From Copromyces sp. CBS 386.78 (Eukaryota; Ascomycota; Sordariomycetes; Sordariales; Sordariaceae), in NCBI GenBank assembly GCA_030685235.1, contig MU839187.1, positions 1 to 64,000 of the forward strand: a stretch of DNA of 64,000 bases, read 5' to 3'. A program made the position numbers and the translations under genes. The notes under the pieces are model-generated. The model did not search any database. It had not been told where the DNA came from and saw only the letters and a list, made by a program, of their open reading frames with translations. Of this stretch, positions 21,363-32,347 are shown piece after piece; the stretch's first letter is position 1; each line of letters starts with the position of its first letter.

Positions 21363-22614
21363 ATGGAGGCTAACCCAAACGAGACGATGCATACCAGGGC
21401 CATGCACAACTACAAGCAGGGCGCTCTCTATGCAGCGATTGTCATTGGCACTGTCCTTTCAGCCATCACAACCGGCTTCCGCTGTTACACCAGGCGGAAG
21501 ACAGCCAAGCGCTTGCGAAAGGACGACTGGCTTATGTGCATCGGTCTCTCCTGGAGCTTTGCCGTTATCGCCGCCATAGCCCATGGATTGACTGTCGGCC
21601 TGGGCGATGACGTGCCAAATACGGACAACGACAAGAAGTGGCTTCAAAGGACCAGCGCGGCTGTGATGATGATGCAGAACTTGTGTGTCTTTTGTATAAA
21701 AGCCTCCATACTCTGCTTCAACATGAGCATTTTCCACGGTCTAACCTTCAAGAGGGTCGCATGGGCGGTCCTCATCGTGACCGCCGTCAACTCGTTCACT
21801 GGCTTTTTAATCGCGTTCCTACAAGAGCTTGCCGTCTGCCCAAGAGCCGACAAGCAGTGTTTTGGCGAGTCCAAGTTTGTGGTCCCGCTGACGACGGCAA
21901 TCATTGCGACTGCTTGTGATGTCGTCATCTACATTATGCCAATCCCAGTTCTGGCAAGGCTCGGTGTCGACAGACGGACAAGGATTGGTCTTTGCGTTGT
22001 CTTCGTTCTGGGCCTTCTGTGTATCGGTACCAGCTTTGCGCGATGGGCAGCTATGATTCAAGACCATCCTAACAACGGAACCTCCATGCGTAAGCCTCCT
22101 AGCTTTCTTTATATTCTAAGCGTACGTGCGTCTTATGGCTAACCACGTCATCAATCGAACAGCAAGTGATATCCGCATCAGCCTCTGGACATACGTCGAG
22201 CTCTCGGCCGGTATCACTTGCGGCAATCTTCCGATTCTGGCTCCGATAATTGGCTGCGTTGGCCCACGTCGCAAACCGGAGACAGGTCGATCGACGCCCA
22301 TTACGGACTTCAACCTTGGTCTTCGCCGGAGTGAGCAAGCCTTGCGCCGTCCGGCTGAACAAGAAGCCGGTGGCAATGCGGGAAACAAGTCGAACCAAAC
22401 GGGCTCATCGATGCGGAGGACCCCGACTCCGTCACCCTTACGCCTCTCTTTCACAGGGAGTGACATCGAGTTGAACATGGTGACGGACCGACCGGTCAAC
22501 AGTTCCGGAGCGATGCCCGCCGAGCCTCTCCAGAGCCTTACCAGGAGCTCGAGTCAAAGGCTGTCGGTCTTGGATAGGCGGAGGACCAGAGCTGGGTTCG
22601 AATCGTTGGGTTGA
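21363..22614 (+). CDS. Rhodopsin-domain (PTH11/SAT4-like) membrane protein
   Basis: Two exons (21363-22089 and 22163-22614) are joined by an intron with GTAAGC donor and CAG acceptor, giving about 392 residues. Seven hydrophobic segments span roughly residues 20-265. A short charged loop after the first helix contains F-R-C-Y-T-R and a basic run before D-D-W-L, the usual signature of the fungal rhodopsin/SAT4 family. Cysteines in the extracellular loops (C-P-R-A-D-K-Q-C) fit the family. The cytoplasmic tail of about 120 residues is Ser/Arg/Pro-rich and probably disordered. Such proteins sit in the plasma membrane and are thought to sense surface or nutrient cues, some through G proteins; no ligand can be inferred. 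The start ATG has a good context (ACGCCATGG). Confidence 0.85.
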
Positions 22615-24291
22615 AGAGGCGAACACCATCGAAAGGAGAGAAGTTCAAGAACAATGTGGACTGTCTGTGGAAGTACAAAAACAGCGGGAAAGAAATGGCA
22701 CTGCACAGGAGGCATAGACACCAGTCTGTCAAGTTTCGGAAGCGGCGCTATTTTTTTCTGATTCCAGCTGTGTTAAGATACGTCAAGACGCTGCCAGCCC
22801 TTCACACCGAACGAAGGAGCCGATGAGCCTGCCAGAGTACATCCCCAAAGACGTCAAGCCACAATCCTCGACCCAAATTTCCCACCTCTTTCGCCAGGCA
22901 AGCCACTCGAACTCTCGAAGGCATCTTCCCAGGGCAAACAAGTTCTGCTACCTTCACTTCAACTCCGAAAGCAACGCATATCACCACCCAATACCTCACT
23001 TCTCTTGGGACATCATCGTCGCAAGGTTCCGCGCCATGCTATCACGGCACTTACTTGGAAGTGGTGTTGCTGGAAGTGGTGTTGGAAGTTGTGCTGGAAG
23101 TGTTCAAGCTTGTGGACAAGCTTGTGGCAGCCGGGGTATTTCCCGCCCTCTCATCGTTGCTCACAAATGTGGGGAACGCGGTGTAGCTGGACGAGGACGA
23201 CGAGCCTGAAGTGGAGTACGAAGTGCCAGCGGTATCTTTGCTGGTACTGGTGGTAGTACTGCTGCTAGTCACGTAATCGTTGATCCTAGAAGAGGTGTTA
23301 AGTTGTGGGTCCGCAAAGACGAGCCGGGAAGGGAGTCATCTTGGAGGTGAAGGGGGCAGGGAGTTGCTGAAGGAGGTCAAGTGACTGTCAAGGACAGCGA
23401 AAGGAGAAAAAAGTAGCCGAGAGGAAGTAGGGCTCTGAAAGATGAGATACGGACTCAGGCATGTTTGCAGAATGTGTTTTGTTCAGGGAACTCCGAACTA
23501 TGATTGACAAGTGTTGATATGGAACTGTGATTGACAAGTTTTGATTTGTTGTGTTTCTGCTTGAGGTGATGATGTGTGGGCAAGAAGAAGCAAGTGCCGT
23601 CCCCCTCCTATCTTTTATGTCTCTTCTGATACTGTTGCACCGGTGACATCTTCCTGCAAGCGCATATCACCAAGTATGGTTTATGTTTCAGCATTACGAA
23701 CCGTTGTGGTGATGGTGTGGTTGAAGACACACAATCGTAAGTGTTTGGGTTTGGTAACGGAGGTTTGTACCCAGTTTTCTGTTCTGGCCTATAAAAACTT
23801 GCTGATTGTGGACTCTGGTGTTGCCAAACTCGAAGATCCAGACTGGCAAAGGTGAAGGATAGAGGTCAGGTTCTCTCACATTTGCACCGGATGTTGAAGT
23901 TTGGGCAAAACAATGATTTGTCTCTTACGTGTTCTTTGCCCTTTTGTCTTTCTCATTCTTCCCCTCCGTGGTTTTCACCTGAGCAGGCATGCAAGTCTTC
24001 ATGTTCAATCAGTGTGGAAAAGATTTCAGATGATGATCCAGATCGTGATGTTTCTTGGACCCCGATGCGGGAAATCCTGCCCAAAAGGAGACGGCAAAGG
24101 AAAGCTCTGCCGTGTTACAATCAATGCTGGCTTGCTGTTAGGGGTGTTGTTCAAGTGAGTACCGCTATAAAGAGCCCCAAAAGCCAAGTGTCTGCTTGGA
24201 CTCAAGGGTTGTGTTGCCCAAATACCGTACCTAGATTTTCACAGTATTTGCAGTTAAACTTCAAGGCGCTGACTACTTCATTTCTTCCACC
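22615..24291. other. Mostly intergenic; Ser/Thr-rich minus-strand exon candidate near 23050-23310
   Basis: On the minus strand an open stretch (about 23310-23051) encodes a very Ser/Thr-rich segment and runs into a consensus GTAAGT donor. This suggests one exon of a secreted or cell-wall protein, but I could not find convincing neighbouring exons. The remainder, up to the start of the MITE-interrupted gene, shows no gene. Confidence 0.25.
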
Positions 24292-26026
24292 ATGACGTTC
24301 GATGCTAGGACAGGCTGGCTGCCTAATGGGCTTCAGTTCTCAGAAGATCAAGACTTACGTCTTTGGAATCTTTGGGCACAGCCGGGACTGGAGGATGCGA
24401 GAAGGTACGCTACTTAAGGCCTGTTCGGGTCCGCGTTAGGGATTTTAAGAAATAAACGTGTTAACGTGCAGGGTCCGCAGCTGCACTCCTGCAACATTAA
24501 GGCAGCGTTAAGGTAGGCCAAAATTTTGGCTGCAAGATGGAAAGAGGTGCTTAACATCCCCTTTCTACCTTACCTTTCTTCTTTCCTCCTCTTTCTTCCT
24601 CCTTCGCCATCCTTTTCATCATCACCACCATCCTTTTCATCATTGTCACCATCCTTCTTATCGTCACCACCATCCTTCATCATCACCACCATCCTTCATC
24701 ATCACCATCCTTTTCATTATCACCACCATCCTTTTCATCGTTACCTCCCTTATCGTTAACTCCTTTGCGACGGCTACCCCCTATATTTATAGGGGGTTGA
24801 GCCTTGTAGTTGTGCTTAACCGCAGTCCTTAACGCACTACGTCTCGATTTTGAGACGTAGTACGTTAAGAACTACGGTGAAGGATTTCGAAGATTCTGGC
24901 CTTTTGATTGGTCAAATCGAGGATTTGGGGTAGGTGCAGGTGGTTGCAGGTGGTTGCAGGGTGTGCATGAAAAATAAGGTTTTTGAGCCGAACACGAAAA
25001 ATCGCAGTAGTGCATTAGTACGTCCTATATACAAAATCTTAACCTGGGGACGTACTAACGTGCAAACGAACGGGCCTTTATAGTGCTCCTCTTCAAGACT
25101 TCCGGGGTAGAATTCCTAAAGACCTCGAGGATATTAAATCATATCTGAAACAGCCCTTGTTTTTGAACACGGATGGGCCTCGGTATCCCTGGGGGCGTCT
25201 CCCCCCGACAACTATTTGCATCGAATTCCGTGATTACCATGGCCCTTTGTCGCCGGGCTTTTCCGTTCCTGAGCACGTAATGTATGAAATCATGGATACA
25301 TGGGATATCCCTGTGGACCTTTTGGATGGGATACGGAAGCCTGGGTTGTTCTCGCAGTTTTCGGTCTTTGAGAGTTGCGAGAAGTTGAATGTGGCGTTTA
25401 GATGGTCTGCATCTCCTGGATGCTACCTCCTCTTCCTCGGATCAACTGTTCCACCCCAGAGTAATAACGGTCACCGCCACCAGTTTCGCGGCATCCTGTC
25501 CCATCGCGGTATTCTCACGCCCACATGGAATGCGGATGTGATGAGAGTCGAAGAAGACGTTTTGGGACCGGGTGGTGGAATCTTACCAACAAAGTTGGTT
25601 GTTATGCTTCTTAACCAATGCGAAAACCATCTTGAGAAATCCATACAACAAATGGCCGACAATATCGAAAAGACGCAGGGACTTTTACCTTTTCCAGGAC
25701 AGGCAGGGTTTCTAGGAGAGGCACAAAAACTGTTCGGACAATATCGAGGCCTCACCACTTCTCTCCTAGCTCTCAAGTACTCATGTCGTGACCTATTGAA
25801 CATCTGTTCTGGGTTCATGGCCGCTTCCAAGCAGGATATCTCGTCCAATTACGGCCCCGGGTCTATGCCCGGTAATGATTTCCTGCGTCACTGGGAGCTT
25901 TTGCAGAACGGCATCGAAAGAACACACACCCGGCTTAAGTTCCACCTCAACAGAATTGATTACCTGGAGGACATACACATCCGATCCGCGAAGAGCATGG
26001 CTGCGCTCAAAGAACTCTTGTCTTGA
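24292..26026 (+). pseudogene. Unknown-family protein gene interrupted by a MITE (paralog A)
   Basis: A start with CCACC-ATG context opens a frame of 41 codons that hits TAA exactly at the left edge of a MITE. On the other side of the MITE the frame is open at once and runs to TGA at 26026. Removing the 661-bp element plus one TTA joins both parts into a single frame of about 356 residues. The product aligns with the neighbour at 26889-27911: F-D near the N-terminus, V-A-F-R-W-S-x-S-P-G-C-Y, an S-H-R-G block, and a helical C-terminal half with C-R-D-L-L-N-I-C-S-G. I do not recognise the family. No signal peptide or membrane helix is visible. The C-terminal half looks all-alpha. As read here the gene is non-functional unless the insert is spliced out, for which I see no proper sites at the borders. 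Confidence 0.75.
24417..25077. mobile_element. 661-bp PIF/Harbinger-like MITE inside a coding exon
   Basis: Inverted ends start AGGCC(T/C)GTTCG and extend to about CGTTAG, flanked by the 3-bp duplication TTA (24414-24416 and 25078-25080). It encodes nothing. The interior has a run of degenerate CCATCCTTTTCATCATCACCA-like repeats (about 24600-24745), a short hairpin around ACTACGTCTC/GAGACGTAGT, and TTCTGGCCTTTTGATTGGTC, shared with the units at 16524-17238. This links the elements as one superfamily. Confidence 0.85.
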
Positions 26027-26888
26027 TTTAGGACTCAGGTCGCCTAGGGGAAAAGATGAGATCATGGGAGGGAAAAGGGACACAATTGATTGTGAGAAGG
26101 AGACTGGGCTGCCATTCGCCAACGCTTCTCATTATGGCATTCATGTAGCAAGGCGGTTAAGGGAGGATGGAGTTGATGAGAATGACTGTAGAGCACGTTA
26201 TGGCTGGCTGGTATTGAGAGAACGAGATATGGGCTTCCATCGGTGGGATGTAGAGGTAGACGAAACAGGGTACCTAGGGGTACATAAGGTAGACACTCAC
26301 TGAAATCGAGGAGACAGAACACAATACAATGAAAAGCTGAATCATCAGGATCCAAAAGACTTCCACTATGCCGTTCGTGACTGTCCGTGAGTAGAATGCA
26401 TGCATTGAAGTGTCTAAAGCTTTCCTCTTTTCATTGCCAAACCTTGGACTCCAACCCGGTTGATGCCTTTCTCTCCTGAGGGCACACATGGACACTAGAG
26501 GTACGCAAGCCCGAATTCTTCACGGGAGGCAGAAAACGAACTGTAATTTCACAATCCAGGAGGGAGATTGGAGAGGGTTTGTCCAACATGCTTGTCCTGG
26601 GCTCTGCTGGAAGTGTCTGCGATGTCAAAAGGAAGCACAGCGGTTTGTGATACATCAGTTTTGTGTTTGAGAGCAAGCCAAAGACTTCTCTGGAAGCAGC
26701 TCAAACACGCAAACACCTCCAAGATCACGTTACCAGGAATATCATGAAGCTGCTGTATAAAGACCTTTGCGCTCTCACTAGAGGTGTGCACCTTGTTCTG
26801 GCCAGATCCATCGACACTCAACAGCATCGCCTTTGATCAGAGAGTCAGAGACAAAAGCATCAAGCAGGCACCATACCCGACACCCACA
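26027..26888. other. Intergenic between the two unknown paralogs
   Basis: No supported gene. It holds the 3' end of paralog A and the promoter of paralog B. Confidence 0.4.
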
Positions 26889-27911
26889 ATGTCTTTCACT
26901 AGTACCTTTGACTGGGTCCCCCTTGGCCTGACCTTCACCGACACCACCCAGGACCCCGACCTGCATATCCACTATGGCGGTCTCAGCGACTCCAACACCG
27001 CCGACCCGACCTACCGAATCAAGACAACCACACCCAATCCCTCCTACCTCACGCCACCCCTCTGGATCAAGAGCATCGTGTCCCAGCATTCCAAATCCCT
27101 CATCCTCCTTGAATCTCGCAACGGCCCCCAGGAACCCGGCTTTGCCGCACCTCAGGACGTCTTTTTCGCTGCTGTTAAGGAACTAGGCCTCAAAAAAGAG
27201 CAGATAGGGAGAATTATTGGCAAGAACGGGTCACTCACCGATTACTTCTTTTCTGAGAATGCAAGCGACGCAAGCGTTGAAATTGCCTTTCGGTGGACTT
27301 CCATGCCGGGATGCTATGTCATATTCTTCGGAAGGTTCACGCCGAGAGTGCCGATGGGGGAGCTGGACACGAAGAGGATGTCGGCCGTCGTCTCCCATCG
27401 GGGTTTATTTCCTAGCTCCTTTTCCAAGGACCACCACGACAACAAAGGCGCGCAAAATAACGACGTAATGGATCATGAGCTGAACATCGCTCTGGTCAAT
27501 CGTTCCGAAGAGATCCAAGAAAATCCATTGAGGGTGTTCACAGTCCTTCTTCAGGTGTGCGTATGCCACTTGGATGAAGAGATTCATGAGCTTGGAGTAA
27601 GGCTAGAGGACACACCAAGCGGTGCTGTCGCACAGATCGCAAAGGAGATGGCGCCAGATATTTGCGGGATGAAGAAGGCTTGTAATGATCTCTTGGCCAT
27701 ATGTGGGGGGTATTCGAATGCAGCAAACATCTGGCGGTACCTTGGGGATACAGGTACAAAGACGTGCGTGAATCAGTTGCGGAGGGATGTTGATGAGACT
27801 AAAATGTTAGTTGAACGGCGGTTGGAAAAGTTGAATTACATTGATGGGGTTTGTAGCCGTATGGTGATGGGCACGGATTCAGGAAGGGGCAATAGGCATA
27901 TGGAATGTTGA
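26889..27911 (+). CDS. Unknown-family protein (paralog B, intact)
   Basis: A single exon of 340 codons starts at an ATG after CCCACA. In-frame codons continue upstream to 26784, but the paralog starts near this position. The N-terminal half has F-D-W-V-P-x-G-L-x-F and I-A-F-R-W-T-S-M-P-G-C-Y-V-I-F-F, the latter being the best-conserved block with paralog A. The C-terminal half is alpha-helical with C-x-C, K-K-A-C-N-D-L-L-A-I-C-G-G and a long amphipathic helix. No signal peptide, membrane helix or known catalytic motif is seen. The layout of a compact N-terminal domain and a helical C-terminal half is reminiscent of cytosolic fungal proteins around STAND or CorA-like genes, but this is only an impression. 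It is the intact partner of the MITE-broken gene 0.9 kb upstream, in tandem. Confidence 0.7.
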   Translation: MSFTSTFDWVPLGLTFTDTTQDPDLHIHYGGLSDSNTADPTYRIKTTTPNPSYLTPPLWIKSIVSQHSKSLILLESRNGPQEPGFAAPQDVFFAAVKELGLKKEQIGRIIGKNGSLTDYFFSENASDASVEIAFRWTSMPGCYVIFFGRFTPRVPMGELDTKRMSAVVSHRGLFPSSFSKDHHDNKGAQNNDVMDHELNIALVNRSEEIQENPLRVFTVLLQVCVCHLDEEIHELGVRLEDTPSGAVAQIAKEMAPDICGMKKACNDLLAICGGYSNAANIWRYLGDTGTKTCVNQLRRDVDETKMLVERRLEKLNYIDGVCSRMVMGTDSGRGNRHMEC

Positions 27912-28721
27912 GTGGTGGATGTGGAAGAGACAATTAGCTGGACTGGTGACCAAGGGGAAGAAGAAATGCTGTACCGGAGAGAAAAGCTTCATGTATGAGA
28001 GCTCGAAGCCACTTGGGCAAGGGGTGAAATGACCGATAACAGTGTCTCTTAAATACAAGCATCTGGGGCAGGGGAGTGTAGTGGAACAACAGCTCGTGAG
28101 AGATCGTGCAATGACCGAACTAGGAAATATCAGCAATAGCATCCAAACAGAGAAGTAGAAGTGAAGTAGGTCTCATCTCCCACAAGCTGTTAGAAGGGGC
28201 AGGAGAGTAGGGTTAGGGTCCTGGTTGAAAAGAATTCGGGAAAAGATTCCGAAAACGAAGGGCTAGGTGCTGAATGGGTGTTGAAAGGAGCGAATGCTCA
28301 TAGTAAAAATTGTAAGTACCACTTCTACTCACGAGATTTGTTTTTACTCAAGCTAATCCTATCACTTGATCGAACCCGAAAAACCTTGCGACCCCCATCA
28401 GCTCAACAGCAGATTGGTCAAAACCAATCATACCCGGCACTACACTTGTTTGAGCAAAAATAGATCGAGTGAGTGGAAACGGTAATCTTGTAAGGACCTC
28501 AGCAAGTTGGAAGTCGGAAGGCGCCGCTGGAGTTCACAACCCGCCCGCGATGGAGTCGCAACTTGAAGTGCCTGTCGGAAGGAACGCCTGGAAGGGCATG
28601 AGTTGGTGTTGCATTCCATTGAAACACGATGCAACTTCAATGCCATCCCCGGAGCAAGACATGCTGTTGAGAGGGAAGGAAGAGAGGAGGGAGTGACATG
28701 CTAAGAAGGACTAGGTCTGAT
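27912..28721. other. Intergenic, no supported gene
   Basis: Only short frames. It ends at the GTCTGAT that flanks the next AT-rich repeat. Confidence 0.4.
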
Positions 28722-29175
28722 TAGGGTCCTACTTAACGCAAAGGTTTTGCAAGTAAAGTAAATCCACCCTCTTCTTAGGCAACGCAAATCTGTGTAAAAA
28801 GTCAGTAAATTAACGCAAATCTACATATAGATTTACTTTGTCAAATTTACGTATTTACATATTTCTTCTATTACCTTAAATTCCTACAAACGACATACCT
28901 CTCTAGTACGTGTAGTATAATTTCTACTATAGAAGTCCGAGTATAAATATACTTCTAAGTATAGGATTTCGTATATTGGCCGAAAAACGAGGGACTATAG
29001 TAATTTTTAGTACTCTTAATATAGGGTTTTAGGGTATTCCTCCCCCCTTTTACCGAAGTAAATCAAATAATATAAAGCAAATCTTATACTAAATAACGCA
29101 AATCTAATTTATAATATCGTAAATAAAGCAAATGCGACCTCAGGTTTGCTTTATTTACGTTATATAGGACCCCGG
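28722..29175. mobile_element. AT-rich repeat with GGGTCCTA inverted ends
   Basis: The left end carries GGGTCCTACTTAACG and the right end the complement of GGGTCCTATATAACG. Both are followed inward by repeated GCAAA/AAATCTA-type motifs. The interior is strongly AT-rich. GTCTGAT lies at 28715-28721 and 29176-29182, a possible 7-bp target duplication. The class is uncertain: a non-autonomous DNA element or an internally deleted, RIP-treated one. Confidence 0.55.
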
Positions 29176-30817
29176 GTCTGATGGGGACCTGGAAGACCGG
29201 TGGGTGCCGCAGTCATTGGGTGGTGGGACTTTAGGAAGGTACGTTGGGGGGTGAAAGACACTTCGCATCCCTGACCGAAAAAAGGTGCTGGTAACACCAA
29301 AGGATGTCCCAAATACGCTTTCATTGTTTGGGCAGATATCCCCCTCCACTGAGAAAACCAGTAGTATTCATGTCCTGTGTTACAACGCGGAGTGTCTTTC
29401 TCTCCGAAAAGAATTTCTTTAACAAAAGTGGGCCCCCTTTACCCCAGATTCCGGAAACAAGCTGGAAGCCGCCCACTCCACGCCAACCTCTCCCGGCAAA
29501 AACTTGACGATGCCACCCCAACCCCAAAAACAGTACACTATGTACCGCAACACCATAGGTATAGCATACCATGATATGATGGCATCGTAGCATTCCTTGC
29601 CTCCCACCTGTCTCCGGATCATCAAAATTTTCCAATGTCTGCCGTTGAGAAAACCAAAATTAGAAGGATCGAGTTCCACCAGTCTCCGAGACGCTGACAA
29701 GCGGACAGGAGTGGAGGTGCAAAGAAAGGCTCAATTCGTCGTGGAGCCTCATCACTTTGGCATTCGGGATGCGGGCAACCAACGGAATAGGCTATTCTGC
29801 GAGAATGACACCTTGTAATCAACTGAACCGAAAGAAGATGTTACCACCGAGTGGTCATATCAATGGTCACCGCCCGTCAACTGGGGGAAATGTTGCCTTG
29901 TGACTTTTTGTTCGTGGAGATCTCGTCCGGCACGAAGCGACGCCGCGTGGGCGTCGCCCAGTCGCTTCCGTGCAGGTTAATGCCGGACGGTCTGTGGGGA
30001 TGAGATTTGCTCCCGATCTTGGCAGGGGGATGGATGTGCCATCGTAGAGAGTAGTTGGTCCGGGTCGTCGAAAGACCATCGTAAAGAGAGAGTTTGAGAC
30101 GAGCAACCACCATTTCCAGTCTTCCAGACCAAACGCTGAAACGTAAATGGTTGAGCGCTCTTCAACGGCCTTCCGTTGTGAAAGCCCACCTAACCAGACT
30201 TCATAAGGAAAGTGTCTGTCGAAGTACCACTCCAACCACCAAACCAGGGTTGGCGTGTCAGGGTTGTATCTGTTCTCCAGACTCGGCCCCATCCGGGATC
30301 CGGAGTCAGCCCGAAATAGGAAGCGGGAGTACTACCGTTCCGTCGCGTGGATGGCCTGGCGTGGCGTTCGTCTACCATGCTTGACGTGCCTGTCTACCTA
30401 TGCACACCCATGTCCCCCTTGTTCCGCAAACCGGGGGGAATTTGGATCGGGCAAGACAATTTTGAACATTGGAACGGTGAACGGGGTAACCGCCATGTTA
30501 ATGGTGATACCATTGGTAATTGTCATGCCAGGAGAGGCTTCGAGTGGTCTGGCTGCTTGTGATGTAGCAGTGAAGTTAAAGTGGATGGTCATTCAGTGGT
30601 TCATGATCGACTATAGACAGCGGGTAGGCTTGGCAAGAAGTTCTCGTGGAGGATAAAGATGGCGAGCGCTGCTCTGTTCATGATGTTCCTGTGATCGACC
30701 GCTAATCCGTCAATCCCGTGGATCATCCTCAAGTCCAGTCCTCTCACAGTACGAGAAGGAGACCTCTTTGCTACAGTCCGTGCCAACTACCGCTGTTAAA
30801 CATCCAGAACCACCAAG
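29176..30817. other. Intergenic; doubtful minus-strand frames only
   Basis: Minus-strand frames at 30292-29867 and 30592-30398 have somewhat protein-like composition, but I can assign no start context, splice structure or family. The right end holds the promoter side of the DUF1996 pseudogene. Confidence 0.25.
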
Positions 30818-32097
30818 ATGCGTCAAACAAGCCTCCTTGCAGCGGCTATGCTGGCTATCGGTGCCCCTAGCGCTGATGGTCTCTTGCGCTTCTTTTGCTC
30901 TGAGTTTATTACTGAGCGTTTGGATCCGTGAGTCGACTAATAAACCCTCCCAATCCTAACGCTTGAACCTAATCACTGACATGCTCTCTTCTTAGTTTCG
31001 TCTTCCCCAGCACCTCTTAGTCTCCCTATCTCTATTAGATCGTCGGCGGGAACTCTTTCAATATTACCATGGACCATAGTCGCCACGATATCTCCCAAGA
31101 GTCCACCTGCACCACCTGCGAGTTCTCTGAGGACTTCTCCAACTATTGGACTGCCACCTTGTTCTTCCGCGCCCGAAACGGGACCTTCAAGCGTGTCGCC
31201 CAGCGCCCTAACGTGCTCTTCGATGGTGCCCGTGGCGGCGGTATGTCCGTTACTATACCCCATCCTTTGACGGCTCCAAGGTGACCGCCTTCCAGCCCGG
31301 CCTCCGCATGATTGTCGGCAACCCCTTCATCCGCAACGAGACGGCCGCCAACCAGTACCGCCAGCTTACCTTCACCTGCCTGGACTCGCTCGACACCCGT
31401 ACGGGCGAGACCAAGTCCATGCCCAACCGCGTCTGCAAGGAGGGTATCATGGCCAGCGTGCGGTTCCCCACCTGTTGGGACGGCAAGAACTTGGATACCG
31501 CCGACCATGCCTCGCACGTTGCCTATCCCTCCAGCGGCACGTTTGAGACCAACGGCCCTTGCCCGGCTACCCACCCCGTCAAGATCCCTCAGCTCTTTTA
31601 CGAAGTCATCTGGGACACTAGGCCCTTCAACGACAACAGCATCTGGCCCGAGGACGGCAGCCAGCCGTTCGTATGGAGCTACGGTGACTTCACCGGCTAC
31701 GGCACGCACGGCGACTATGTGTTTGGCTGGAAGGGCGATGGGTTGCAAAGGGCTATGGACGCCAACTGCGAGTCCTGCAACGGCGTTCTTAAGAGGCAGA
31801 CCATTGCGCAGGCCAACCAGTGCTCCCAAAAGCAGAAGGTCGCGGAGTATATCGATGGGGTGGTTGACTGAGTTGCCAGATGCTATGCCTATCACCGGCC
31901 CGCAGCCAGGAACGGGAAGCGGTACTACCCCGACGAACCCATCGCCCTCGGCGACGCCGGGTACGGGTAGCGGTGGTGGAAGCTGCACTGTTGCGATGTG
32001 GGGACAGTGTGATGGTAATGGGTACAGCGGATGCACGACGTGCGCTTCGGGGTCAACTTGCAAGAAGCAGAATGACTGGTACTCGCAGTGCTTGTAA
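30818..32097 (+). pseudogene. DUF1996 protein with C-terminal CBM1, decayed
   Basis: The start (30818) gives a signal peptide, then L-L-R-F-F-C-S as in DUF1996 proteins. An intron (30928-30995) follows. Then the frame meets TAG at 31018 and TAG at 31036, on either side of the conserved block that ends I-V-G-G-N-S-F-N. Further on are C-T-T-C, Y-W-T-A-T-L-F-F and F-Q-P-G-L-R-M, all family motifs, but one base is missing near 31250 and one base is extra near 31870. The end has a Gly/Ser/Thr/Pro linker and a complete CBM1 ([18 protein letters not shown] end). DUF1996 proteins are secreted fungal proteins of unknown activity; the CBM1 would bind cellulose. With two stops and two frameshifts the gene is dead. 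Confidence 0.85.
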
Positions 32098-32347
32098 GTG
32101 TAGGAACGCGGTGGTAACTGTCGCGCGGGATTTTGGTCCTGCGAGAGAGAGTGTGTGCGTGTTAGAAGATGCGAACAAACCTGTCTGAATGGGTTGTACA
32201 TAGCAATAGAGGACAAAGACATAAGTGGTAGGTTACATATTACATACTTCATTCTTCAAGATTCCCATTTGTGTGCGGCCTCGTTATGCTCAGATCCTTA
32301 GTGTTAACATCGAGACCAGTGTAGATCTACGGTCCAGGTCACTGAGG

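Noticed and set aside
21058..21579. Open frame overlapping the start of the rhodopsin-domain gene
   Set aside because: It lies in a different frame and runs into the membrane-protein exon; probably 5' untranslated sequence.
24526..24759. Ser/Pro/His-rich open frame at 24526-24759
   Set aside because: It is the translated repeat tract inside the MITE.
31230..31282. A short intron (GTATGT...CCAAG) in the DUF1996 gene that would absorb the frameshift near 31250
   Set aside because: It would be only about 40 nt and would remove the M-S-V-Y-Y block that the family needs; a lost base explains the data better.
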